The notes below the pieces were generated by a model. It worked only from the letters and a program-made list of their open reading frames with translations. It was not told the DNA's origin and made no database searches. A DNA stretch of 64,000 nt from Desulfotignum sp. (GTDB lineage Bacteria > Desulfobacterota > Desulfobacteria > Desulfobacterales > Desulfobacteraceae), in NCBI GenBank assembly GCA_021737695.1, contig JAIPDL010000002.1:1-64000 (forward strand). The letters are read 5' to 3'. A program made the position numbers and the translations under genes. This document shows positions 52,045 to 62,459 of the stretch, one piece after another. Numbering within the stretch: the stretch's first letter is position 1; every line of letters begins with the position of its first letter.

Positions 52045-53193
52045 TTATATAAGGGAGCCGGCTTTTTCCCTGGCCCAGCGATCGGCCTCAATAATACCTG
52101 AAAGATCTGGATTGTCAATGCAGGTATGGGCTGCCATGGTGGTGGACACCAGGGTAAAGATATCGGAAAATCGGATGCGCCGGTCAAGGAATGCCTGAAC
52201 CGCCACTTCATTGGCGGCGTTCATCACCGCAGGCAGGGTTCCTTTTTTTTCGCACGCTTCCCGGGCAAATGCCAGGGATGGAAACCGCTCAGAATCCGGG
52301 GCGCAAAAGGTCAGAGAGGCAAGTGCTGCAAAATCCGGAAATAACAGACCGGTGTCCAGGCGATCCGGAAATGACAGGGCAAAAGAGATGGCCTGCTTCA
52401 TGTCCGGCACCCCCATCTGGGCCATGACCGATCCGTCGGCAAATCCGACCATGGAATGGACAATGCTCTGGGGATGGATCAGCACCTGAATATTTTGATG
52501 GGAAATGCCAAACAGGTGCACGGCTTCGATGAGTTCCAGCCCCTTGTTCATGAGTGTGGCTGAATCAATGGAGATCTTGTTCCCCATGGACCAGTTGGGA
52601 TGGTTTAACGCATCTTCTCTGGTAATGCCGGGAAAATCCGATTGGGGCGTATTTCTAAACGGCCCGCCCGAAGCAGTGAGAAAAAGCTGTGTCACATCCC
52701 TGGCCTGATTGCCCAGCATGCATTGAAACATGGCGGAATGCTCACTGTCCACGGGCAGCACAGTCACATTTTTTTCCCGGGCTCTGGCCATGACAATATC
52801 ACCGGCCATCACCAGGGTTTCCTTGTTGGCCAGGGCAATGTCTTTTCCAGCCTCGATGGCGGCCAGCGCCGGTTTCAACCCTGCGGCCCCCACCATGGCC
52901 AGCACCACGGTGTCCACCTTGTCCCAGGCGGCTGCGGCCGCGTATCCGGAAGCTCCGGACAGAATCTCAGGCCGGACACCCGGCGTCAGCATGTCAGCCA
53001 GTTCCCGGGCCTTGGCCTCATCCAGCACCGCCACCATCTCCGGCATAAATTGCCGGATCTGACGGCTCAACAGCGGCAGATTATTGGCAGCGGTCAACGC
53101 CTTTACCTGAAACCGGTCCGGATGCATGCGGACAATTTCAAGGGCAGACGTACCAATGGAACCGGTCGCCCCTAAAATGGACAGAAGCTTCAT
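52045..53193 (-). CDS. dxr: 1-deoxy-D-xylulose-5-phosphate reductoisomerase
   Basis: LLSILGATGSIGTSALEIV; PVDSEHSAMFQCM. Confidence 0.97.
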   Translation of the reverse strand: MKLLSILGATGSIGTSALEIVRMHPDRFQVKALTAANNLPLLSRQIRQFMPEMVAVLDEAKARELADMLTPGVRPEILSGASGYAAAAAWDKVDTVVLAMVGAAGLKPALAAIEAGKDIALANKETLVMAGDIVMARAREKNVTVLPVDSEHSAMFQCMLGNQARDVTQLFLTASGGPFRNTPQSDFPGITREDALNHPNWSMGNKISIDSATLMNKGLELIEAVHLFGISHQNIQVLIHPQSIVHSMVGFADGSVMAQMGVPDMKQAISFALSFPDRLDTGLLFPDFAALASLTFCAPDSERFPSLAFAREACEKKGTLPAVMNAANEVAVQAFLDRRIRFSDIFTLVSTTMAAHTCIDNPDLSGIIEADRWAREKAGSLI

Positions 53194-54008
53194 ATCCCCA
53201 CCGCCAGCAGATATGCGTAGAGCACGGGAATGGCGAACAGCAACCCGTCAATGCGGTCCAGCATCCCCCCATGGCCCGGCAGAATCCGGCCGGAATCCTT
53301 GACCGAGGACGCCCGCTTTAAAGCGGATTCAAACAGGTCCCCCACCTGCCCGGCCACGGCAATGAAAAAGGAACAGGGAAGTGTCAATAAAGCCAGCCCG
53401 GGTGAACCGAAAAACAGCATTGAAAAAATCAGGCCGGCTGTCATGGATGCACCGATACCACCGGCCGATCCTTCCAGGGTTTTTTTGGGACTGATCCGGG
53501 GTGCCAGTTTGCGTTTTCCAAAAAACGTACCTGTGTAAAACGCGCCGGTATCATTCATGAAACAGACAATCAACAGCCAGAAAACCCAAAGCGCGCCGTG
53601 CTCCATATTTCTTACAAACAGCAGCAAAGACAGGGACAAGGGAACATACATGATCCCCAAGGCCTGGCGGGCGATGGTATCAAACAGCTCTTTGCCTGCC
53701 GGGAACCGGAACAGGACAAAGCCGGACAGAAAAATCAGGTTCAGGATCAACACAAGAATCATTGCCGGCCACGAGGCAAAGGCGGCGGCACTCACCAGAA
53801 AGATACAGGTCAGATAGGAAAACCCGGAGATTATCCATGGCACGGTATGGTTATCAGATCTGAAAACAATGCGCAGATATTCCCGGATGGCAAAGATAGC
53901 CACGGCGGAAACCAGGGCGGACAAAATCATGGGTGTGCCTTTGATCAGAATCCAAATGATCAACGGCGCCAGTATTAATGTGGTAATCCATCGCTGGGCA
54001 TGTTGCAT
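53190..54008 (-). CDS. cdsA: Phosphatidate cytidylyltransferase
   Basis: C-terminal SSVKDSGRILPGHGGMLDRIDGLLFA. Confidence 0.95.
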   Translation of the reverse strand: MQHAQRWITTLILAPLIIWILIKGTPMILSALVSAVAIFAIREYLRIVFRSDNHTVPWIISGFSYLTCIFLVSAAAFASWPAMILVLILNLIFLSGFVLFRFPAGKELFDTIARQALGIMYVPLSLSLLLFVRNMEHGALWVFWLLIVCFMNDTGAFYTGTFFGKRKLAPRISPKKTLEGSAGGIGASMTAGLIFSMLFFGSPGLALLTLPCSFFIAVAGQVGDLFESALKRASSVKDSGRILPGHGGMLDRIDGLLFAIPVLYAYLLAVGI

Positions 54009-54769
54009 TCAACGTTACCGAACCGTCGGTCCCTTTTCTGATAATGGGTTAAGATATCGATAAATTCCGCCTGGGTAAAATCCGGCCATAAGGTGGGTGT
54101 GATGAAAATTTCCGCATATGCGGACTGCCAGAGCAGAAAATTGGATAGCCGGAACTCTCCGGATGTCCGGATGACCAGGTCCGGGTCCGGTATACCGGCG
54201 GTGTACAGATGATTCGATATCATTTGCTCATTGATATCTTCTGGTGCCAGTTCACCGGTGGCTACTTTTTTGGCCAGGGCGTGAACCGCATCGGTGATCT
54301 CCTGGCGACTGCCGTAGCTTAACGCCAGGTTCAGGGTCATTTGTGTATTTTTGCAGGTAACCGCCATGGTTTGCCTGGCCTGAGCCTGAACATCTTCCGG
54401 CAGTTTTTCCAACTGACCCAGCACGTTCAGGCAGATCCCTTTTTCCATCATTTCTTTGCGCTCCGACACCAGAAATTGTTTTAACAGGTGCATCAGCGCC
54501 GACACTTCGGAACGGGGTCTGGCCCAGTTTTCAGTGGAAAATGCATATAAAGTCAAAAAAGGAATCTGCAATTTCCGGCAGGACTCTACAATGGTTCTGA
54601 CCGTTTGAGAGCCTTTTTCATGGCCTTTGACCCGGTTCAACCATCGTTTTTTGGCCCACCGGCCGTTGCCGTCCATGATAACCGCCACATGTTTCGGCAA
54701 TCTGGCAGAATCCAGATCATGTGGCTGCCCTTCATCAGATTTCAAGGATTTCCTTTTCTTTTTCAGCAA
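53975..54769 (-). CDS. uppS: Isoprenyl transferase (undecaprenyl diphosphate synthase family)
   Basis: VAVIMDGNGRWAKKR; YAFSTENWARP; LVIRTSGEFRLSNFLLWQSAYAE. Confidence 0.95.
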   Translation of the reverse strand: MLKKKRKSLKSDEGQPHDLDSARLPKHVAVIMDGNGRWAKKRWLNRVKGHEKGSQTVRTIVESCRKLQIPFLTLYAFSTENWARPRSEVSALMHLLKQFLVSERKEMMEKGICLNVLGQLEKLPEDVQAQARQTMAVTCKNTQMTLNLALSYGSRQEITDAVHALAKKVATGELAPEDINEQMISNHLYTAGIPDPDLVIRTSGEFRLSNFLLWQSAYAEIFITPTLWPDFTQAEFIDILTHYQKRDRRFGNVECNMPSDGLPH

Positions 54770-55292
54770 AAATATCGTCCAGTTGCTGAATGTAGTCGTC
54801 AGTCAGTTCCTGAACCTGTTTTTGCCCCTTGAAGCTGTCATCTTCTGAAATTTCCCCGTCCTTTTGGAGCTCCTTGAGCATGTCGTTGGAATCCCGACGG
54901 ATATTACGAACCGCTACCTTGTAATCTTCACATATTTTGGACACATTTTTGGCGATCTCCTTTCTGCGCTCCTCGGTCAACGGCGGTATGGAGATCCGGA
55001 TCAATTTGCCGTCATTGGAGGGTGTCAGTCCGAGATTGGCTTTGAGAATGGCTTTTTCCACCGAATTGATCACGCTGATATCCCACGGCTTCACGGTTAT
55101 CAAACGACTTTCGGGAATGGACACCGTGGCCATCTGGGGCAACGGGGTCTGGGTGCCGTAATAATCCACTTTCACACTGTCCAGCATGGACTGGGATGCC
55201 CTGCCGGTCCGAACCTTTGCCATCTCCTTGACAAAGGCTTTCTGTGTTTTTCCCATCCGGTCCCTGGTTTCTTCAACCACTTCATCGATCAT
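54735..55292 (-). CDS. frr: Ribosome recycling factor
   Basis: VRTGRASQSMLDSVKVDYYGTQTPLPQMA. Confidence 0.97.
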   Translation of the reverse strand: MIDEVVEETRDRMGKTQKAFVKEMAKVRTGRASQSMLDSVKVDYYGTQTPLPQMATVSIPESRLITVKPWDISVINSVEKAILKANLGLTPSNDGKLIRISIPPLTEERRKEIAKNVSKICEDYKVAVRNIRRDSNDMLKELQKDGEISEDDSFKGQKQVQELTDDYIQQLDDIFAEKEKEILEI

Positions 55293-55306
55293 ATGAGGTC
55301 ACCTTT

Positions 55307-56023
55307 CTATTTTATCCGGGTGCCGATATCCTGACCCAACACCGCCTTGAGAATGTTATCCGATTGATGCAGATCAAACACCTGAAGGGGCAGGTCATGC
55401 TCCATGGCCAGGGAAATGGCTGTCATATCCATGACATGGAGCTGTTTTTCAATCACCCGCATATAGGACAATTCATCAAACATCACTGCATCTTCATGGG
55501 CCACCGGGTCTTTGTCATATACCCCGTCCACCTGGGTGGCTTTGAACAGAATCTGTGCACGGGTTTCATGGGCTCTGAGCACAGCTGCCGTATCAGTGGT
55601 AAAATATGGGTTACCTGTCCCTGCCGCAAAAATCACGATCCGCCCTTTTTCAAGATGCCGAATGGCCTTTCTCCGAATAAAGGGTTCTGCAATCTGATCC
55701 ATGCGTATGGCAGACTGAACCCGGGTGGGCACATCACATTTCTCCAGGGCATCACACAATGCCAGGGAGTTGATCACTGTGGCCAGCATTCCCATATTAT
55801 CGGCGGAACTTCTATCCATACCGGCGGAACTGCCGGCCACCCCTCGAAAGATGTTGCCGCCGCCCACCACAATGCCGATTTCAACGTTCAGCCGGGCCAC
55901 TTTGGCAATTTCTTCCGCCACATAATGAATCATTTCCGGGGTGATGCCGAAGCCCTGATTTCCCATCAGGGCTTCGCCACTCAGCTTGATTAAAATCCGT
56001 TTGAACTCCGGCTGAGTATTCAA
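55307..56023 (-). CDS. pyrH: UMP kinase
   Basis: [30 protein letters not shown]. Confidence 0.97.
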   Translation of the reverse strand: MNTQPEFKRILIKLSGEALMGNQGFGITPEMIHYVAEEIAKVARLNVEIGIVVGGGNIFRGVAGSSAGMDRSSADNMGMLATVINSLALCDALEKCDVPTRVQSAIRMDQIAEPFIRRKAIRHLEKGRIVIFAAGTGNPYFTTDTAAVLRAHETRAQILFKATQVDGVYDKDPVAHEDAVMFDELSYMRVIEKQLHVMDMTAISLAMEHDLPLQVFDLHQSDNILKAVLGQDIGTRIK

Positions 56024-56026
56024 CAG

Positions 56027-56623
56027 TTACGCTCCTATCTGGAACCGTGCAAAGCGTCTGATCTGGATATTTTCACCGATCTTGCCGATGGTTTCCTTGA
56101 GAAATTCTTCAATGGTTTTCTGGGGATCCTTGACATACTGCTGACTCAGGAGGCAGACTTCCTTGTAGAATTTTTCCACCTTGCCGTCCACAATCTTGTC
56201 GATGATGTTTTCGGGTTTACCTTCTTCAAGCATCTGGGCCCTGAAAATTTCGCGTTCTTTTTCCACCACGCTTTGATCCACATCATCCGGTGTCAGCCCC
56301 GCAGGATTGGCAGCAGCGATGTGCATGGCAATGTTTTTGGCAAATTCGATAAAATCATCGGTTTTGGCCACAAAATCAGATTCACAATTCACTTCCACCA
56401 GCACGCCCAGTTTGGCACCGGTGTGAATATAAGAATAGACAATGCCTTCTGACGTGGATCGACCCGCCCGCTTGGCTGCTTTGGCCAGCCCTTTTTTACG
56501 CAGCAGTTCAAAGGCTTTTTCCATATCGCCGTCTGCTTCGGCCAGCACCCGTTTACAATCCATGATGCCCGACCCGGTTGCTTCGCGCAGTTCTTTTACC
56601 ATTGCTGCGGAAATCTCAGCCAT
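56027..56623 (-). CDS. tsf: Elongation factor Ts
   Basis: MVKELREATGSGIMDCKRVLAEADGDMEKAFELLRKKG. Confidence 0.97.
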   Translation of the reverse strand: MAEISAAMVKELREATGSGIMDCKRVLAEADGDMEKAFELLRKKGLAKAAKRAGRSTSEGIVYSYIHTGAKLGVLVEVNCESDFVAKTDDFIEFAKNIAMHIAAANPAGLTPDDVDQSVVEKEREIFRAQMLEEGKPENIIDKIVDGKVEKFYKEVCLLSQQYVKDPQKTIEEFLKETIGKIGENIQIRRFARFQIGA

Positions 56624-56649
56624 ATTATTATGCTCCTATTATAATGTCG

Positions 56650-57507
56650 TTATTCAGTTTCAATCGATTCTTCTGCCGGTTCAGCAGGTGTGGTTTTGCG
56701 TTTGATTTTTTCCACAACAGGGCCGTCAGTACCGTCTGATACCACTTCAATGGCCACTTTCTGATCCCCTTTAGCCATCTCTTTTTCCTGATCACCATCG
56801 GCCTGGGCCTGCATTTTTTCTTCATAGATCTGACGACCTTCAATGCAGGCATCGGCAATTCGGGAGGTAAACAGCCGGATCGACCGGATGGCATCATCAT
56901 TGCCGGGGATCACATAATCAATGTCATCCGGATCGCAGTTGGTATCCACGACTGCCACAATGGGAATGCCCAGGCGCTTGCCCTCTTTAACGGCAATGGC
57001 CTCATTTTTGGGATCAATGATGAAAATGGCGGAGGGCAGCCGTTTCATATTGCTGATACCGCCGATGGCAAATTCCAGTTTCTCTTTTTCCTTGAGCATT
57101 TTGGACTGCTCTTTTTTGGGATAATTCTCAAGGGTCCCGTCATTTTCAATGGAATTGAGAAAATGGAACCGGTTGATATTATTCTTGATGGTCTGAAAGT
57201 TGGTCAGCATGCCGCCCAGCCACCGGTTTTCCACATAAAACATCTCAGCCCGGTTGGCTTCTTCATACAGGGCTTCGGACGCCTGTTTTTTGGTTCCCAC
57301 AAACAGGACATCCTTGCCTTCCGCTGCAATGCCTTTGATGAAATCATGGGCTTCTTTGAACAGTTTCACGGTCTGCTGCAGGTCGATAATATAGATCCCG
57401 TTTCTGGCCCCGAAGATATATTTTTTCATCTTGGGGTTCCAGCGTTTTGTCTGGTGTCCGAAATGAACACCGGCTTCCAGCAATTCTCTGATGGTAATGT
57501 AGGCCAT
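56650..57507 (-). CDS. rpsB: 30S ribosomal protein S2
   Basis: [40 protein letters not shown]. Confidence 0.98.
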   Translation of the reverse strand: MAYITIRELLEAGVHFGHQTKRWNPKMKKYIFGARNGIYIIDLQQTVKLFKEAHDFIKGIAAEGKDVLFVGTKKQASEALYEEANRAEMFYVENRWLGGMLTNFQTIKNNINRFHFLNSIENDGTLENYPKKEQSKMLKEKEKLEFAIGGISNMKRLPSAIFIIDPKNEAIAVKEGKRLGIPIVAVVDTNCDPDDIDYVIPGNDDAIRSIRLFTSRIADACIEGRQIYEEKMQAQADGDQEKEMAKGDQKVAIEVVSDGTDGPVVEKIKRKTTPAEPAEESIETE

Positions 57508-57623
57508 TGGTTCTCCAAATCAATCTAAATGGTTTTGTAAATCCTTCATCCATTTCATCCCCGGAAATCGACTTTATGAAAAGCACCGGACTCCGAGTCC
57601 ATGAATGTGTGTGTTAAACGCTT

Positions 57624-57651
57624 CTAATAAAAATACTTCCATCTATATCAA
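57624..57651 (-). promoter_or_regulatory. Candidate sigma70-type promoter upstream of rpsB
   Basis: - strand TTGATA -16 bp- TATTAG in the prmC-rpsB intergenic region. Confidence 0.4.
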
Positions 57652-57662
57652 AAACAAAAAAG

Positions 57663-58532
57663 TTAATCAATTTTTTTTTTAAATTGTGCCACCCGGTTTT
57701 GACCGGCCAGATCCTGTACAATATTTATTTGATCAAACTGGGGACATGTTTTTGCCAGAGCCGTGACATCGGCTTTCTGGTCAAACCCCATTTCCAGAAG
57801 AAGCTGCCCCCCGGGCACCAGAAAATCGCCGGCATGGATCACTATCTCACGGATACATGTTAACCCGTCATGTCCGCCATCAAGGGCGGATGTGGGTTCA
57901 TGATCCCTGATTTCTGGGGCCAGGCCAAAAATATCTGCGGTGGGAATATACGGGGGGTTTGAGACAATGACATCAAAAAAAGAACCGGTTGCCAGTGGCG
58001 CAAACCAGGATCCGTTGAAAAAATGAATCGTTCCGATCTCTTTTTCCCGGGCCGCATTTTTCCGGGCCGCGTCCAGTGCGACCCGGGAAATATCGCCGGC
58101 AAAAAAAAGGTGTTCCGGGTGGGCCTTTGCCAGAGAGACGACAATGGCACCGGAGCCCACCCCCAGTTCCAGGATTTTTTGCTGTTTTCGGAAAGTTTCA
58201 TCCAGCACCGCCAAAGTGGTTGTCACCAGGGTTTCAGTGTCCGGCCGGGGGATGAGTACGCCCGGACCCACCTGAAAACTGGACTCGAAAAATCCTTTTT
58301 CACCGGTGATATAGGCCACCGGCTCATGGTTTTTCCGACGTTGAATCAATGTTTTGAACCGGGCCAGTTCCTGCTTTTCCAGAGGACGATCGTGCTGCAG
58401 ATACAGATCCAGGCGCCGGACACCCAAACAGAATCCCAGCAGAATTTCCGCAGTCAGGCGGGGGCTGTCAATCTGGTGCCGGGTAAAATAGGTTTCCGTC
58501 CAGGAGATCAGTTTGAATACAGTCCAGTCCAT
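57663..58532 (-). CDS. prmC: Peptide chain release factor N5-glutamine methyltransferase
   Basis: ILELGVGSGAIVVSLA; DVIVSNPPYIPT; downstream of prfA. Confidence 0.95.
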   Translation of the reverse strand: MDWTVFKLISWTETYFTRHQIDSPRLTAEILLGFCLGVRRLDLYLQHDRPLEKQELARFKTLIQRRKNHEPVAYITGEKGFFESSFQVGPGVLIPRPDTETLVTTTLAVLDETFRKQQKILELGVGSGAIVVSLAKAHPEHLFFAGDISRVALDAARKNAAREKEIGTIHFFNGSWFAPLATGSFFDVIVSNPPYIPTADIFGLAPEIRDHEPTSALDGGHDGLTCIREIVIHAGDFLVPGGQLLLEMGFDQKADVTALAKTCPQFDQINIVQDLAGQNRVAQFKKKID

Positions 58533-59605
58533 TATGCAAAGGTGTGATTTTCCTGCAGCGCCCGGGCTTGATGAAAGGTTTTCAATTCATCGATAATGGC
58601 CTGGATATCGCCTTCCATGATACTGTCCAGTTTATACAGGGTCAGCCCGATACGATGATCGGTCATCCGGCCCTGGGGAAAGTTGTAGGTCCGGATACGA
58701 CCGCTCCGGTCTCCGGTACCCACCTGGCCTTTGCGGTCAGCGGCCCGTTTGGCTTCTTCTTCTCTCATCCTGGCGTCCAGGATTCGGGATTTCAACACGC
58801 CCAGGGCTTTGGCCTTGTTTTTATGCTGGGATTTTTCATCCTGGCACGTGGCCACCACGCCCGTGGGAATATGGGTGACCCGAACAGCGGAATCCGTTGT
58901 GTTTACAGACTGTCCCCCGGGTCCGGATGCCCGGAACACATCCACTTTGATGTCTGCCGGATTGATCTCAATGTCGATATCTTCGGCCTCGGGCAATACG
59001 GCCACGGTGACGGCAGACGTATGGATCCGGCCCTGGGTTTCGGTTTCCGGCACCCGCTGCACCCGATGGGTGCCGCTTTCATACTTGAACGCACCAAACA
59101 CGCCTTTCCCCTGAATCAAAGAAACGATCTCCTTGAATCCGCCGGCACTGGAATCATTTTTTTCAATCACCTCGACATTCCAGTTTTTGTTCTCCGCATA
59201 CCGGGAGTACATTCTGAAAAGATCGCCGGCAAAAATACCGGCTTCTTCTCCGCCCGTGCCGGCCCGGATCTCCAGGATCACGTTTTTGTCATCCCTGGGA
59301 TCTCTGGGCATGAGCAGCACATTAAGTTTGGATATCAGTGTTTCAGCCTGTTTTTCCAGACTGACGATCTCGTCTCTGGCCATTCCGCGAATCTCGGCAT
59401 CCGGATCCTTCAACAGATCCTGTGCCTCTTCCAGTTGGGCCTGAACCTGTTCATAGGTCCGGAACACCGGAACAATCCGATTGAGTTCTCCGTGCTCCTT
59501 GACGTATTTCTGGTATTTGGTCTGGTCTTTGATCACCTCGGGGTCACTCAGCAGGTGCTCAAGCTTGACATACCGTTCTTCTATGCCTTTTAATTTTTCA
59601 ATCAT
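58532..59605 (-). CDS. prfA: Peptide chain release factor 1
   Basis: RAGTGGEEAGIFAGDL; RASGPGGQSVNTTDSAVRVTHIPTG. Confidence 0.97.
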   Translation of the reverse strand: MIEKLKGIEERYVKLEHLLSDPEVIKDQTKYQKYVKEHGELNRIVPVFRTYEQVQAQLEEAQDLLKDPDAEIRGMARDEIVSLEKQAETLISKLNVLLMPRDPRDDKNVILEIRAGTGGEEAGIFAGDLFRMYSRYAENKNWNVEVIEKNDSSAGGFKEIVSLIQGKGVFGAFKYESGTHRVQRVPETETQGRIHTSAVTVAVLPEAEDIDIEINPADIKVDVFRASGPGGQSVNTTDSAVRVTHIPTGVVATCQDEKSQHKNKAKALGVLKSRILDARMREEEAKRAADRKGQVGTGDRSGRIRTYNFPQGRMTDHRIGLTLYKLDSIMEGDIQAIIDELKTFHQARALQENHTFA

Positions 59606-59618
59606 GATGCAAAAATCC

Positions 59619-59648
59619 AAAAGGGGTGTCTGTCGCAGACCCCCTTTT
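59619..59648 (-). terminator. Strong hairpin between rpmE and prfA (possible terminator/attenuator)
   Basis: AAAAGGGG-T-GTCTG-TCG-CAGAC-C-CCCCTTTT-like stem directly upstream of the prfA start. Confidence 0.45.
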
Positions 59649-59671
59649 GTAAAATTTCACAGATTTTATAA

Positions 59672-59890
59672 TTATACCAGTTTGCTTGCATCAAAGTTGG
59701 CATATTTTCTTTTGAACCGGTCAATACGGCCGGCAGAGTCCACCAGTTTCTGTTTTCCGGTAAAAAACGGATGACACTGTGAACAGATTTCCACCTTGAT
59801 ACCCTCGCGGGTGGAACCCACATCAAAGGTGGCACCGCATGCACAGGTAGCGGTCGTTCTTGCATATTTGGGATGAATGTCTTTTTTCAT
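59672..59890 (-). CDS. rpmE: 50S ribosomal protein L31
   Basis: [63 protein letters not shown]. Confidence 0.97.
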   Translation of the reverse strand: MKKDIHPKYARTTATCACGATFDVGSTREGIKVEICSQCHPFFTGKQKLVDSAGRIDRFKRKYANFDASKLV

Positions 59891-59957
59891 TTTTTTCTAT
59901 CACTCCTTGGTGCACCTGCCTGTTCAATCCGGCAGCTGATTCATAAAAAATTTGTGT

Positions 59958-61205
59958 TCATGAATTCATCAATTCAAGAAACTCTTTATTATCCTTTGTT
60001 CCCTGCATTTTTTCAAGTAAAAACTGCATACTGTCCACAGAATTTAAACTGGACAGCAATTTTCTCAAAATCCAGACCCGGTTCAAAGTCATGGGATCCA
60101 GGAGCAGTTCCTCTTTCCGGGTCCCGGACCGGTTGATATCAATGGCCGGGAACACGCGTTTATCCGCCAGTTTTCTGTCCAGTGCCAGCTCCATATTGCC
60201 GGTGCCCTTGAACTCTTCAAAGATCACCTCATCCATGCGGCTGCCGGTTTCCACCAGGGCTGTGGCGATAATGGTCAGGCTGCCGCCGTCCTCGATATTC
60301 CGGGCGGCCCCGAAAAACCGTTTGGGCCGGTCCAAGGCGTTGGAATCCACACCACCGGACAAAATTTTTCCGGACGGCGGCATCACGGCATTGTAAGCCC
60401 GGGCCAGCCGGGTGATGGAATCCAGAAGAATCACCACATCATGGCCCTGCTCCACGATCCGCTTGGCTTTTTCAATGACCATTTCCGCCACCTGCACATG
60501 CCGCTCCGCCGGCTCGTCAAACGTGGAACTGATCACTTCCGCGTCCACCGACCGGGTCATGTCCGTGACCTCTTCAGGACGTTCGTCAATCAGCAGTATC
60601 ATGGGCACAATGCTTTTATGGGATTTGATCATGGAATTGGCAATATTCTGGAGCAGCATGGTTTTTCCGGCTTTAGGGGGCGAAACAATCAACCCTCTCT
60701 GGCCGAAACCGATAGGAGACATCAGATCGATGATCCGCATGGAATAATTATCGGATTCCGCCTCCAGATTCATCTTTCGATCCGGATAAAGCGGCAGAAG
60801 GTTGTCAAATAAAATGGTCTCAGCCGCCACTTCCGGGCTCTGAAAGTTGACTGCCTCCACCTTGAGCAGGGCGAAATACCGTTCTGAATCCTTGGGTTGC
60901 CTCACCTGACCGGAGATGGTATCCCCGGTTCTCAAATTAAAGCGCCGGATCTGGGAAGGAGATACATAAATGTCATCCGGGCCGGGCAGATAATTATAGC
61001 CGGGTGCCCTGAGAAAACCAAATCCATCCGGAAGAATTTCAAGGGTTCCCTCTCCATATACCTGGCCACTTTTTTCAATATTGGCCTGGAGCAGGGCAAA
61101 AATCAATTCCTGTTTTTTTAGACCGCCGATCCCTTTGATATTGTTATCTTTAGCAAGCTTGGTCAGCTCGCTGATTTTCATTTTATTGAGTTCTACAAGA
61201 TTCAT
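59958..61205 (-). CDS. rho: Transcription termination factor Rho
   Basis: [37 protein letters not shown]. Confidence 0.98.
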   Translation of the reverse strand: MNLVELNKMKISELTKLAKDNNIKGIGGLKKQELIFALLQANIEKSGQVYGEGTLEILPDGFGFLRAPGYNYLPGPDDIYVSPSQIRRFNLRTGDTISGQVRQPKDSERYFALLKVEAVNFQSPEVAAETILFDNLLPLYPDRKMNLEAESDNYSMRIIDLMSPIGFGQRGLIVSPPKAGKTMLLQNIANSMIKSHKSIVPMILLIDERPEEVTDMTRSVDAEVISSTFDEPAERHVQVAEMVIEKAKRIVEQGHDVVILLDSITRLARAYNAVMPPSGKILSGGVDSNALDRPKRFFGAARNIEDGGSLTIIATALVETGSRMDEVIFEEFKGTGNMELALDRKLADKRVFPAIDINRSGTRKEELLLDPMTLNRVWILRKLLSSLNSVDSMQFLLEKMQGTKDNKEFLELMNS

Positions 61206-61369
61206 TCGCGCTCCCGAATTTTTTTATTTTTTTCATTTTCCGGCATAATTTCATTTTCTGGCAAGGATCAGTTGATTTTACAGGACGTCTTTGATGTCTG
61301 AAATTTTCGAATACAACCAAATATGGAAAAAAACAGACCGTGGACTGGTATTCTTTGAAAAACATCTGA

Positions 61370-61398
61370 CTAATAGTGCATTAATTTTTTATTGTCAA
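61370..61398 (-). promoter_or_regulatory. Sigma70-type promoter for rho
   Basis: - strand TTGACA -17 bp- TATTAG, ~165 bp upstream of the rho start. Confidence 0.65.
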
Positions 61399-61571
61399 CA
61401 ATTCTTTTGAAGATCCAGCCCTTATATTGACTTACAATACACGAATATGGTAATTTTCCCTTCTGATTCACACAAATCCGTCATGACAGGGTCTCAACCT
61501 TTGCACCATCAGCCATTGGTCCTGTCCTGCCTGGACAAACCTTATAATAATTGAAGAAAGGAAAACCAAAC

Positions 61572-61991
61572 GTGGAAAGAACACTGTCCATTATCAAGCC
61601 CGACGGGGTGGCAAAAAACATCATCGGCGAGGTAATCAAACGTTTTGAAAGCGCGGGCATCAAAATCGCTGCCATGAAAATGATCCATCTGACCAAATCC
61701 CAGGCCCAGGGATTTTACGCCGTTCACAAAGAACGTCCATTTTTCGACAGCCTCACTGACTTCATGACCTCGGGTCCCATCGTTGTCATGGTGCTGGAAG
61801 GTGAAGATGTGATTGCCGGAAACCGCAAAATCATGGGTGCCACCAATTTCAAAGAAGCAAAAGAAGGCACCATCCGCCGCGAGTATGCCACTGACATTGA
61901 AAAAAATGTGGTCCACGGATCCGATGCCCCGGAAACCGCTGCCTTTGAAATCAGCTATTTTTTCAACCAGTTGGAGATCCAGTCCCGGTAA
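61572..61991 (+). CDS. ndk: Nucleoside diphosphate kinase
   Basis: [44 protein letters not shown] start with GAAAGGAAAA upstream. Confidence 0.96.
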   Translation: MERTLSIIKPDGVAKNIIGEVIKRFESAGIKIAAMKMIHLTKSQAQGFYAVHKERPFFDSLTDFMTSGPIVVMVLEGEDVIAGNRKIMGATNFKEAKEGTIRREYATDIEKNVVHGSDAPETAAFEISYFFNQLEIQSR

Positions 61992-62004
61992 GCCATCTTT
62001 CCTT

Positions 62005-62037
62005 GCAGGCGCAGCCATTTTTTTAAACTGCGCCTGC
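62005..62037. terminator. Hairpin in the convergent ndk/PPC-remnant intergenic region
   Basis: Perfect 10-bp arms GCAGGCGCAG/CTGCGCCTGC around a T-rich loop; no clear T-tail. Confidence 0.4.
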
Positions 62038-62082
62038 TTCGGTCTGATAAAGACGTCACCTTTTTTCAGGTGGGGCTGCTCT

Positions 62083-62395
62083 TCAGGGCACCAACATGGC
62101 AAACCCGGTGACCTCATCTGTTTTGCGCACCCCCCTGGCACCGGTCAGTTCATAAAGTATCACCTCCATCATCTGCCATACCGTCACTCCTTTGCGAACA
62201 CACCCGGTCACAGTTGTATCTCCCCTGCCGCAGGCCAGGTGCATGTGCAGCACCGGATTTGCCGGCTTCATCCGGGAACAGGGTCCCGGTGCCGGTCACT
62301 TCATGGACCTCCTCCAGGACATGGGTCTGTGGCGTGACCGGGAACCGACGGCCCTGCTTTGGTCCGGTCACCAGTTCGCTGCCTTTGTCAGCCAT
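62083..62395 (-). pseudogene. PPC-domain (DUF296) DNA-binding-like protein, frameshifted and N-terminally degraded
   Basis: MADKGSELVTGPKQGR...HVLEEVHEVTGTGTLFPDEAGK in one frame continues as PVLHMHLACGRGDTTVTGCVRKGVTVWQMMEVILYELTG in the next frame. Confidence 0.75.
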
Positions 62396-62459
62396 TGCTG
62401 TGGTATCCCTGTTTCTCTTTCCGTCTGTCGATCGACTCTGAAGTCCTGATTGCAGGAAT

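Noticed and set aside
58544-59593. 349-aa + strand ORF opposite prfA
   Set aside because: Shadow ORF; RF1 GGQ and other motifs are on the - strand.
61183-61365. 60-aa ORF overlapping the rho start as a possible leader peptide
   Set aside because: Its start coincides with the predicted transcription start, so it would lack a ribosome-binding site; low-complexity Lys-rich end.
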